Source: Myxocyprinus asiaticus (taxonomy: Eukaryota > Chordata > Actinopteri > Cypriniformes > Catostomidae). From it: 64,000 nucleotides of DNA. The stretch is taken from contig NC_059388.1 of NCBI RefSeq assembly GCF_019703515.2, forward strand, positions 1,625,501-1,689,500. Direction: 5' to 3'. The notes below the pieces were generated by a model. The model was not told the origin of the DNA. It saw nothing but the letters and a program-made list of their open reading frames with translations, and did not search any database. Below are positions 11,403 to 21,043 of the stretch, piece by piece. The translations under genes were made by a program, and so were the position numbers. How positions within the stretch are numbered: the first letter of the stretch is position 1; the number at the start of each line of letters is the position of its first letter.

Positions 11403-12711
11403 GCACACACTCTTATTTGTCTTTTTTTTTTTCCACCTAGGTGCCACGGCATGAGATGGGTGTGTAAAAATAGATGTACAAATCTCACAAATGCATGCCT
11501 TCTGCTTGTGGGGTTTATTCACTTAAGCTATCCTCCAAAGCGGAGAAGCACATTTGATATGTGAAGATGTAAAAGCCGTTAGATCCAGATAAAGGCTAGA
11601 CAGAGAAACAAAGATGTAAAGGAAAAGAGAGATGTGGATAGATGGTTGAAAGATGGTGTTATTTGTTTTATGCTACCCTTTTCTTTTGTCCTTTGACCAA
11701 ACTGTTAATGTATGTAAAAAAATGTTTTAAAAATTAATTAAAAATATTATGTAAAATCTTGTCTGTCAATTCATGTTACTTGCATTTGTTTAGAAATTTT
11801 TATTGAACACATTATCAGTATTAGTACTTCACAAATAAATACTAGTAATGTTTAAAAAAATAAAAAATTTAAAAGTTAAGTAAATATTACTCAGGCAATT
11901 CAAAATGATAACTAGGACTCGTAAGTTAAAAATACATTGAAATGCTAGTACATTTTAAAAAGCATGGCTTAATTCAGTGTTACATTGTTTGAGTAAAATG
12001 TACAAACAAAGAGTGGGTAAATTTGACTTGAAATAGAATATTACAAAGTTACCTTTAATTGAGAGTTTCTAATGAAAGCCACCAAGAATTGTATGTAACC
12101 TTTACTTAAACATTTTCCTAAGTTTCCTAGGTTTTTTCAAGTAAACCTCACTACAATGCTTTTTCAGTATAGTAGTTCATATGACCCGTCCCCTGCCTGG
12201 GAGTGAGTTACTCTATGTTTACCTGAGCTCAGCAGAATCTTATATAACTCCAGCACTACACTGAGGTGTAATATTCCAATCGATAAATCTGTTAGATATC
12301 CACTCCACATTTCCTGCATTAAATATTTACACAGTACACCAAACTTAGTATGACACTGAGCAAAGAATGCAATGACATTGCTCAACATAGCACTCACCTT
12401 TTATAAAGATAATGCTCACCTCATCAGAGTTAACGCTCTGACCACAGGTCAGTGATTCTATGCCATGATCTTTCATTAACATCATACAGTTAGCTTTATA
12501 CACCTGAGGGAGACTGAGATGTCCTGCAAGTAGAATGCTTCTATTTTGCCTTTATATCATTTAAAAAATAAAATAAAATAAAAAATCATTTATAACAATA
12601 AATCATCAGCATAACAATTTTAGTGAAAAGTTGAATTGAATAAAAACAGATGTAGTGTTTTTGATCAGATATATCTGAATAAATTTGATCTCCTGCTTTC
12701 ATTTAAGTCGC
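11403..12711. other. No gene seen
   Basis: AT-rich sequence with short frames and no recognisable domain, RNA or terminal repeat. Confidence 0.4.
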
Positions 12712-13583
12712 TGTGACCCAAAATTATGGAGCCTGAATGATCTCAAAAATAATATATTAACAAAAAAACAATTAATAAATGCACAGTTCACATTCAGCCT
12801 ATCACATTGAGCTTTTAATCCACCAATCGTAACACGCCTTGCTGAACTCTGGTGTATATGGGGCGCATTCAGTCATGGGCTGTGTCTCGTTTGGAAGGCT
12901 GCATCAGTAGCAGATTTAGGCATGGGTGACATTTGCAGTTGCCCAGGGCGGCATCTTGCAGGGGGCGGCACAAGGCATCCACACAGACCCTTTAGAAGGG
13001 AATGTATGAGGTACATTTTAGGAGAGTTATAATGATGTAGAGAGAAAAGAAAATAGATTTTACAGGTGTACTTTTAGTCTAATACTTTATTTTAATTATA
13101 TATTAATATAATTATACATATTATATACTCTGCACCCATCTACTGAGGTACTTCAACTTGGGGCAATATTTACGGGCAAACTGGCGTCATTTTTTTTTTT
13201 AAACATTTCCGTTGAAGCAAAGCATTCTCCGAATTCCCGTGACAGAAGGTCGCATTCGAAGAATGCATTCGGAGTGTCCTACTCGCTTTTCTGAAACGAG
13301 ACAGCCTCGATGAAGTATGCGGCCAACAAATGTGACCTCCGGAGGACGCATCCTTCCAAACAAGACACAGCCATGGTTTAGTGTTTCCCCGTTACCACAG
13401 TTACTCGTTCATTCTTATGAGAACAACAGGGAGAAATATCCAATAGATTTGGCTATTTTAACAACAAAAAACATGACAAAAAGCTGTTGTGTATTTTTTT
13501 TGCACTTCAGAGAAAGCCAAAAAACACGAAACACAATTTTTTTTTATCACCTTTAAACCATATACTGTAGAAGCCTAAAGAAG
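12712..13583 (+). repeat. Left arm of a large foldback repeat (interrupted by a MITE)
   Basis: Read as reverse complement, this stretch matches four separated blocks on the right: 14344-14475, 20549-20660, about 20986-21043 and 24451-24485. Anchor words include TAATCCACCAATCGTAACAC and GAGAACAACAGGGAGAAAT, then ATAGATTTGGCTATTTTAAC. The arm is about 360 bases once the insertion at 12869-13376 is removed. Family unknown; no transposase was seen. Confidence 0.75.
12869..13376. mobile_element. MITE inside the left foldback arm
   Basis: The termini are inverted: GGCTGTGTCTCGTTTGGAAG near 12877 and CTTCCAAACAAGACACAGCC ending at about 13372. The right foldback arm lacks this segment, which marks it as an insertion. 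The interior holds a GGGCGGCATCTTGCAGGGG stretch and a palindrome, GCATTCGAAGAATGC, near 13252. No transposase. The target duplication could not be fixed. Confidence 0.65.
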
Positions 13584-14343
13584 ACCACTGTGTCTGCACG
13601 CTGTACAGTCATACAGTAGTGTCAGTACAGAATTTACATTTATGATTTTCATGTTAATGTTTTATTTGATTGGGATCTAAAACATTAAACTGCTTTGTTT
13701 ACATCATCAACACGTTTATTTATATCTTTTAATATGATCATTAAAGTGTCTAATTATATTTTGAAATGATTCTACACAAAACAAAATATTTAAGAGGTGA
13801 AACCTGTGATATGGCTGATGCGATTTCAATGGAATACCTTTATTTTAATTTAACAATTTACAGCTAAGCAGATAATGCAAGAAAGCTTAAACTTTGGTAA
13901 GGTTAAAATAGTACACATAGAATAAAAATATAAACAAAAAACACAAAGAAGGGGGATGCAATAATGATGGGAATGAAATAAATTTTATTAAACAAGAAAT
14001 ATACAGTAACATGCAATGTAACAACAATTAATCCTACAATCACAAGCAGTTTTCATTATTGTTTCTTCTTAATAAGTATTTTTGTCAGTAAAGACTCCTG
14101 TGCTAATATTGTGTACCTATATGTTTACAGCAACTTTTAAAAGTGATTAAAGTATGAAAACCAATATAAGCAGCACTCCACTCTGATCATGCCAAGTTTT
14201 CTCAGGAATGTTGTCTTGTTTTCATCATTATGTCTCTGCTGGAACTGCTGTTGTGATGATATGATTGATTTAGTCTTGAATCTGCTCGAGTGTCTCTCAA
14301 ACACACTAAACCACCTATTCAGCATTTGGACGCCACAGCCCTT
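13584..14343. other. Spacer between foldback arms, no gene
   Basis: AT-rich. Several short frames but no recognisable domain. Confidence 0.5.
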
Positions 14344-14475
14344 TACTTTAGGCTTCTATATGGTTGCAAGGCGATAAAAAATCAGTTCCTGGTTTTTTGC
14401 CTTTGTCTGAAGTGCAAAAATCTACACCACAGCTTTTTGTTATGTATTTCATTGTTAAAATAGCCAAATCTATCG
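14344..14475 (-). repeat. Right foldback arm, first block
   Basis: Reverse complement of about 13445-13583. It ends in AAATCTATCG at the DIRS junction and resumes at 20549 with GATATTTCTCCC. Confidence 0.75.
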
Positions 14476-14700
14476 GTTCCTTCTCTGTCACTCACTCGAC
14501 GCTGTGTCGATGTAGTGACACTAGGGGTCACTCTTGGGAGCCCGAGACACCTCTGGTCTTTGATAAAAGGCCAATGAAAATTGGCGAGTGGTATTTGCAT
14601 GCCACTCCCCCTGACATACGGGTATAAAAGGAGCTGGTATGCAACCACTCATTCAGATTTTCTCTTCGGAGCCGAACAGTCATGCTTACTGAGCTGAATT
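14476..14700 (+). promoter_or_regulatory. DIRS 5' terminal repeat and promoter, copy A
   Basis: Terminal GTTCCTTCTCTGTCACTCAC at 14476, CCAAT (14571-14575) facing ATTGG (14580-14584), octamer ATTTGCAT (14593-14600), TATAAAAG (14623-14630). The CCAAT-octamer-TATA order is shared with copies B, C and D and with the terminal modules, though TATA is mutated in the copy A module. Transcription would start about 25-30 bases after the TATA box, giving a leader of roughly 240 bases before ORF1. Confidence 0.75.
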
Positions 14701-14893
14701 CCCACGACTGTTCATTCACCTCTGCTGGATCTGACGGTGCATTTCAGCGGCTTCTCCCCCCCTGCACTGGTGCAATGCAGAGAATGCCCCTGGGCGCTTC
14801 GGCAGAAATAAGAGTATATTTCTCTAAAAGAGTATATTTCTCTAAAAGAGCGGCACACACGGAATGTCTTTTTAAAGACGCGTCTTTTTAAAG

Positions 14894-16830
14894 ATGCTTT
14901 TCCGATTGTGTGTTATTCCTGGTTGCGTTCGTTATCTCTCACCTTCTGACAGTCACGATCACTGTCTTTCATGTCTGGGCACTGCTCACACGGAGACAGC
15001 GTTCGTGGATGGTCATGTTCTCATTGCGAGGACATGTCCATTGCAACGATGCGGTCGCGGCTCACCTTCGTAAGAAAGCAAGCCACCCCAGAGGCTCCCC
15101 GCCTCGGTCTTTTTACCCACGGGTATGAGGCCAGCGCGGCTAGCACTGGGGGCGATTTGGGGACCCCAATGGGACCGCCTCCGCTGGGTATCCCCCCGCG
15201 GACCTCCCATTCCCCAGCACGCTCGTCTGCCCCAATCGGGCTTCCGGATGAGTCCGCTGGCTCGTCTCACGGCGAGTTCAACCTCTTATTCAGAGCCCGC
15301 GAAAGTGATGAGCTCTCGAGCGCAGCATCGGAGAGCGGGCTCGTCCAGTCGGACGTGGAAGCCTCAGCTGGGCTCCTCCCTTCAGGGACGATTGCCCAGT
15401 CACAGGCTGACGCGGAGATGAAGACATGCTTTCGGCTAGATTGGAACTCTCTGCTCTTCCCTGAACCCTCATGGCTCGATGATTGGTTCCTGGGCTTGCG
15501 GCGCCACTCAAAGCCACGCCTCGCCCCCGTTCCTTTCTTCCCGGAAGTGCATGAAGAGCTGACAAGGTCGTGGGAGGCACTTTTTACTGCCAGGTCCCGA
15601 TCTTTTCAGCTTCCCCACCCTAACTACCCTCGATGGTGGAGCGGCCAAGGGCTATTCGGCAATCCCCCGGTGGATAAAGGCGCTCGCGGTGCACCTATGC
15701 CCACAGAGTGCCGCCACCTGGCGTGGGTGCCCAAAGCCCCCATCCAAGGCCTGTTAGTTCCACCCCGGGATTGATGCAGGAACTGCGCTCGGCGACCGAC
15801 CTCGCTCTCGAGCGACGAAGGTCACAGCGTGGTCTCTCGGGCAGATGATGTCCACATTAGTGGTCCAGGAGCGCCAACTTTGGCTCAACCTGGTAGAGAT
15901 GGGTGAGGCCGACAGGACACGATTCCTTGCAGCCCCCATCTCCCAGGCTGGCCTATTCGGTGACACCGTCAAGGACTTTGCCCAGCAATTCTCGACGGTG
16001 GAGCAGTAGACGGAGGCTATCCGGCATATTCTGCCCCAGTACGGCTCAAGATCCCGCACCCCGTCTACTCGTCACCAAGGGCGTCCCCCTGTGGTGACTG
16101 CACCGGCTCTGCCGCAGCCCATCCCTTCAGCCCGGCGTGGAGCCCACCGCAGGAAGCAGATGCCACCCGTCTCGCGGCCGCCCAGAACCCGTGAAAAGCT
16201 TCAAAGTGCCCTTGAGATGGGCGACCCAGGGACGACGAAACCCGCTGCTCTGGAGCTGGCAAGCAGACCTCTCCGTCTTTTTGTTACCTTTGCATTTAAT
16301 TGCGCTGTATGCCCATGTGGCTGCAGTACTCAAGAGTTCATCAAGAGCGGTTTCCTTGTTCCATGGGTCACGTATCCAGTGTGCACAGCCGTCATCACGA
16401 CCACCATCCACCACTCTATTTGGCAGGTTTGGCACTCCAGCGGTGGTCTCCCGCCCCTGAGTGCCCAGCTGTGGCACAAATCCACCCCCGATGTGACAGT
16501 CTCCACGGGTCACGAGGACAGGCCTCTTCCTCCCCCATCCCAGGCTGTTCCGGGGGTGGTCACAAGGAGCCAGGTAAGTGCTTCGATGTCCTTAGACTCA
16601 GCACGGCCATGACATGGTGTGGCACCTCGAGCTCCACCCCGCCACAAGGCCCCACCTGCTGGTACGTCCGACGATGTTGTCCCTTTGGTCCCCCTTGCGC
16701 AGAACTTGGACGTGTGGCTTGTGCTTTCCAATTCCCTGCGATGGCTGGTCCGGACCGTCCAACTCGGTTACGCGATTCAGTTTGCCGGGCGTCCGCCCAG
16801 GTTCAGCAGTGTCCACTTCACCTTGGTGAA
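14894..16830 (+). pseudogene. DIRS ORF1 (gag-like), copy A
   Basis: ATG at 14894 opens MLFRLCVIPGCVRYLSPS, followed by DHCLSCLG: the Cys/His-rich head seen in copies B and C. A one-base loss in the GTGGATGG(G)TCATG stretch (about 15008) shifts the frame. The main body continues in the frame 14971-15774 (CSHCEDM, then Pro/Ser-rich and acidic sequence, then PVPFFPEVHEEL). Alpha-helical gag-like sequence and a basic Pro/Arg tail follow in other frames to about 16260, and the terminal GYAIQFAGRPPRFSS lies at about 16766-16810. Function is by analogy: a structural protein that packages element RNA. No protease or knuckle of the classic CCHC type is visible. Confidence 0.6.
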
Positions 16831-18388
16831 GGATGAAAATGCTGCTACCTTGCATGGAGATCGCTACCCTCCTACGGAAGGGCGCGATAGAACCTGTCCC
16901 TCCAGCCGAGATGAAGAAGGGGTTTTACAGCCCCTACTTCGTACTGAAAAAAAGCGGTGGGTTGCGGCCAATCTTGAACCTGTGAGTACTGAACTGGGCT
17001 TTACACAGTCTCCCGTTCAAGATGCAGATGCAAAAACGCATTCTGGTGAGCGTCCGGCATCAAGATTGGTTTGCAGCGGTAGACCTGAAGGACCACGTCT
17101 CGATCCTTCCTCGACACAGACCCTTCCTGCGGTTTGCATTCGAGGGTCAGGCATATCAGTACAAGGTCCTCCCTTTCGGCCTGTCTCTGTCTCCTCGCAT
17201 CTTCACGAAGGTCGCAGAGGCAGCCCTTGCCCCGCTAAGGGAGGTGGGCATTCGCATTCTCAACTATCTCGACGACTGGCTAATCTTAGCTCACTCTCGG
17301 GACATGTTGTGTGCACACAGGGACTTGGTGCTCTCACACCTCAGCCGACTAGGTCTTCGGGTCAACCGGGAAAAGAGCAAGCTCCTCCCGGTTCAGAGCA
17401 TCTCTTTTCTCGGTTTGGAGTTGGACTCAGTCTCTTTGACAGCGCGCCTCACGAACGAGCACGCCCAGTTGGTGTTGGTCTCTTTGAAGGCGTTCAAACA
17501 GAAAACAGCGGTTCCACTGAAACTTTTTCAGAGGCTCTTGGGGCATATGGCATCCTCAGCAGTGGCCACCCCGCTCAGGTTGATGCATATGAGACCGCTT
17601 CAGCACTGGATTCAGACTCGAGTCCCGAGATGGGCATGGCGCCATGGGACACATCGTGTGGTCATCACACCGGTCTGTCACCGTCTTTTCAGCCCTTGGA
17701 CCGACCTCTCTTTTCTACGGGCAGGTGTTCCCCTAGAACTGGTCTCCAGGTGCGTTGTGGTCACAACAGATGCCTCCAAAACGGGCTGGGGCGCTGTTTG
17801 CAATGGACACGCAGCCGCCGGTTTGTGGATGGGCCTGCGGCTGCATTGGCACATCAACTGCCTCGAGCTGTTGACAGTTCTGCTCACCCTGTGGAGGTTT
17901 CGACTGTTGATCCAGGGCAAGCACGTGTTAGTTCAGACAGACAACACGGCAACGGTAGCATATGTCAACCGCCAAGGCGGTCTGCGCTCTCGTTGTATGT
18001 CACAACTCGCCCGCCGTCTCCTCCTCTGGAGTCAGCAGCACTTCAGGTCGCTGCAAGCCACTCACATCCCGGGCAACCTCAACACTACAGCGGACGCGCT
18101 GTCACGACATGTTACACTCTGTTCACCTCCCAAGAATCCTTCCCACTGCCCGCTCTGGTACGCACTAACAGAGGCCCCCCTCAGCATAAATGCGCTAGCA
18201 CACAGCTGGCCCCCTGGCACGCGCAAATATGCGTTTACTCCAGTGAGCCTACTTGCACAGACCCTGTGCAAGGTCAGGGAGGACGAGGAGCAGTTCGTCC
18301 TGGTAGCAACCTATAGGCTCTCTGCCCAGGCGTGGTCCTCTGACCTCATGCTCCTCATGACAGCCCCCCCCGGTGAATTCCCCTGAGG
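16831..18388 (+). pseudogene. DIRS reverse transcriptase-RNase H, copy A
   Basis: The frame runs from the RT N-terminus (KGAIEPVPPAE, FYSPYFVLKKSGGLRPILNL) into a TGA at 16983-16985, then stays open from 16986 to 18388. The catalytic YLDD is at 17265-17276. Upstream is FEGQAYQYKVLPFGLSLSP and downstream SISFLGLELDS. The RNase H domain keeps its four acidic positions: TTDASKTGWG (Asp at 17769), NCLELL, VQTDNTATVAYVN and NTTADALSR. One nonsense codon, at a likely former CGA, is the only obvious defect in this domain pair, so it decayed late or slowly. An overlapping long frame from 16619 is mostly a shadow. Confidence 0.8.
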
Positions 18389-19470
18389 AAGGACCTTCTT
18401 TGTCAGGGACGGGGCACCATCTGGCACCCACGACCAGACCTCTGGAATCTCCATGTCTGGTCCCTGGATGGGACGCGGAAGCAGACATGATCACTCAGGC
18501 TAGGGCCCCCTCTACAAGGCGCCTGTATGCCTTTAAGTGGCATCTGTTCGCTAAGTGGTGTTCTTCCCAATGGGAAGACCCCAGAGATGCGCAGTCGGAT
18601 CAGTGCTTTCCTTCCTGCAGGAGAGGTTGGAAGGGAGACTGTCCCCTTCCACCTTGAAGGTGTACGTTGCCGCCATAGCAGCACACCACGACGCAGTCGA
18701 TGGTAAGTCCTTAGGCAAGCACGACCTTATCATCAGGTTCATAAGAGGCGCCAGGAAGCTGAATCCCCCAGAATGCACCTCGTTCCCTCATCGGACCTCT
18801 CTGTAGTACTTCAGGGTCTACAGGGAGCCCCCTTTGAGCCTTTGCAGTCAGCCGAGCTTAAGGCACTCTCCTTGAAGACTGCCCTCTGACTGCGCTCACT
18901 TCCATCAAGAGGATAGGAGACCTGCAAGCGTTCTCTGTCAGCGAAATGTGCCTGGAGTTCGGTCCGGGCTACTCTCACGTGATCTTGAGGGCTATGTGCC
19001 CAAGGTTCCTCAACCCCTTTTAGGGACCAGGTGGTGAACCTGCAAGCGCTGCCCCAGGAGGAGGCAGACCCAGCCCTGTCGTTGCTGTGTCCAATGCGCT
19101 CTTTACACATCTATTGAGATCGCACGCAGAGCTTTAGGATCTCTGAGCAGCTCTTTGTCTGCTCTGATGCACAGCAGAAAGGAAGCGCTGTCTCCAAGCA
19201 GAGGATCGCCCACTGGCTCATTGACGCCATAACTACGGCATGTCATGCCCAAGACATGCCGCCCCGGTAGGGCTACGAGCCCTGTCTACCAGGGGTGTAG
19301 CGGCCTCCTGGGCCCTGGCCAGGGGTGCCTCTCCAACAGACATTTGCAGAGCAGCAGGCTGGGCAACACCCAACACTTTGCAAGGTTCTACAACCTCCGG
19401 GTGGAACCGGTTTCGTCCCAGGTAGTGGCAGTGTATCACTTGCACATAGCACCTTCCACCTCCTTTTGAG
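18389..19470 (+). pseudogene. DIRS tyrosine recombinase, copy A
   Basis: The N-terminal core-binding segment is split over two frames: TQARAPSTRRLYAFKWHLFAK (18373-18657) and SPSTLKVYVAAIAAHHDAV (18555-18806). After a stop near 18806 the sequence continues with several shifts (QVVNLQALPQEEADP, then LFVC and SKQRIAHWLIDAI). The H-x-x-R box at about 19282 reads LSTRGVAASWA, so the histidine is lost. The tyrosine segment is frameshifted at about 19378, although the Phe-Tyr-Asn-Leu codons can still be read in the alternative frame. The enzyme would have integrated the circular DIRS cDNA; this copy is dead. Confidence 0.75.
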
Positions 19471-19479
19471 CTGAAGACA

Positions 19480-20167
19480 TGCGCCATTAATTCCCAGTAG
19501 TGTTCACAAACTTTGCTCCCTGGTTGACTTCCTCCAAGCCCTGTGGCAGTCGAGTTTTCGGAGAGACTTGCTGCCGGCCCAGTACATGTGCTAACTAAGA
19601 GTCCTGTTCTAGGGTAGGTGCTCCGCATGTGGCGGTTCCCTGTAAGGCTAACCCCATGTGATATATATCTTCCACTAGTTCGTTTCCCTGTTGGCAAACT
19701 GCATCTTCCTTGGGCAGAGCCCCTCTGACCCAGTCTCCATGTTTGTAGTAACTCCTCCCCCGTTGGGTAGGATCTACCTTGAAGACTCTCCCTTGGTTGG
19801 AAAGACCATGTGATGTATTTTTCCACTTAAATATCCCCCCCTCTCTTTGGACGAGGTGTGGTCTCCGCGGTGTCTTCCCCTTGGGAGGGACACCCCCCGA
19901 CTAGACCTGGCGGCCCAGTCGGATAATCCCCCTTCTTTTTTAGAAAGTGGAAAAAAAGAAGGGGAAAAGAGGCCACGACTGTTTTAGCCTTTCTCTATCT
20001 TATGGGTAGTCGACTTGTCCCCAAAGGGCCGTTTGACACAGATAACTATGTTGGGGGAGGTTACGTGTCGACCTGGTGTGCTGGCTATGAGGCACACAGT
20101 AGTCTGCCCACCACACACTGCCAGTTCACGTAACACAGTTCAGCCAATTGTGGCGTTTCATATAGGG
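19480..20167 (+). other. DIRS 3' untranslated region, copy A
   Basis: No coding frame. The same sequence, reversed and diverged, fills 40150-40900 in copy D, so it belongs to the element. Contains homopolymer-rich stretches near 19935-19970. Confidence 0.55.
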
Positions 20168-20548
20168 ACCCCTAGTGTCACTACATCGACACAACGTTGA
20201 GTGAGTGACAGATAGGGAACGTCATGGTTACTTGTGTAACCTCCGTTCCCTGATGGAGGGAACGAGATGTTGTGTCCCTCCTGCCACAATGCTGAACTAC
20301 CCGCTGAAATGGCCAGACCTTATATCGGCTCCTCAGCATAAAACCTGAATGAGTGGTTGCATACCAGCTCCTGTCATACCCGTATGTCCAGGGGAGTGGC
20401 ATGCAAATACCACTCGCCAATATTCATTGGCCTTTTATCAAAGACCAGAGGTGTCTCGGGCTCCCAAGAGTGACCCCTAATGTCACTACATCAACACAAC
20501 GTCTCGTTCCCTCCATCAGGGAACGGAGGTTACACAAGTAACCATGAC
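20168..20548 (+). repeat. DIRS composite 3' terminus, copy A
   Basis: Two parts. Bases 20168-20220 are the reverse complement of the 5' terminus. Bases 20221-20548 form a module bounded by a ~45-50 base inverted repeat (GGTTACTTGTGTAACCTCC at the left, its complement at the right), with an inverted copy of the promoter block inside: octamer at 20401-20408, TATA mutated to TATGACAG. Copy D carries the same module in the same relative place. This resembles the internal complementary region used by DIRS elements to circularise their cDNA. Confidence 0.7.
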
Positions 20549-20660
20549 GATATTTCTCCCTTTTGTTCTCATAAAAATTATGGTAACAGGGAAAAGCTAA
20601 TGCGCCCGATATCCACCAGAGTTCAGCAAGGTGTGTTATGATTGGTGGATTAAAAGCTCA
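20549..20660 (-). repeat. Right foldback arm, second block
   Basis: Reverse complement of 12805-12868 plus 13377-13445 (GATATTTCTCCC, TTGTTCTCAT, CAGAGTTCAGCAAGG, ATTGGTGGATTAAAAGC). It restores the arm interrupted by DIRS copy A. Confidence 0.75.
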
Positions 20661-21043
20661 ATGTTATGGGCTAAAGTGGACCTCCTAAAAAAAACGCAAT
20701 TTGTGAATCGAAGCCTGGCAGGAAAGTCTCAAAAAAGCCACACACAAATCCAAAGCGATCCACCCACATGTGACGATTTGCAAATGCAGATTCAATGATC
20801 CATAAATAAATGTAACAACATCACAAATGTTTTGATGCAAATTAATTCAAGAACTTGATAGATACGTATTTGTAAAAACGTTTTGAATTTATTGAAGTGA
20901 AAAGTATTTGTGTGGGCAATTGGGGAAATATTTGTGCCCTCATTTGTATATTAATGAATTGCATTTTGAATTTATGAATCAGATTTTGTGAATGTGAATT
21001 GTGCTGTGCATTTACAGTATGAATAGTATTTTGTAAATATATT
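20661..21043. other. AT-rich block, partly foldback arm
   Basis: Bases 20661-20985 have no partner in the left arm and no gene, so they are either an extra insertion or were lost on the left. Bases 20986-21043 again resemble the reverse complement of about 12745-12800. Confidence 0.4.

Larger units (their letters stand above)
14476..20548 (+). mobile_element. DIRS retrotransposon copy A (family 1, full length, 6.07 kb)
   Basis: A complete but decayed element: 5' terminus (14476), promoter block, ORF1, RT/RNase H, tyrosine recombinase, then a 3' end with an inverted copy of the terminus (20168-20220) and a further 328-base module. The boundaries are defined by the interrupted foldback arm: flanks TATCG and GATATTTC join to match TATTGGATATTTC in the opposite arm, with no target duplication, as expected for recombinase-mediated insertion. 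All reading frames carry stops or shifts. Confidence 0.85.

Noticed and set aside
11207..11522. Long minus-strand open frames rich in Ile/Tyr/Leu/Ser
   Set aside because: They are the GATA/GACA microsatellite translated; no gene.
16619..18316. 565-codon plus-strand frame
   Set aside because: Only its first part carries DIRS sequence (GYAIQFAGRPPRFSS); the rest is the shadow of the RT-RNase H frame, which has all the motifs.
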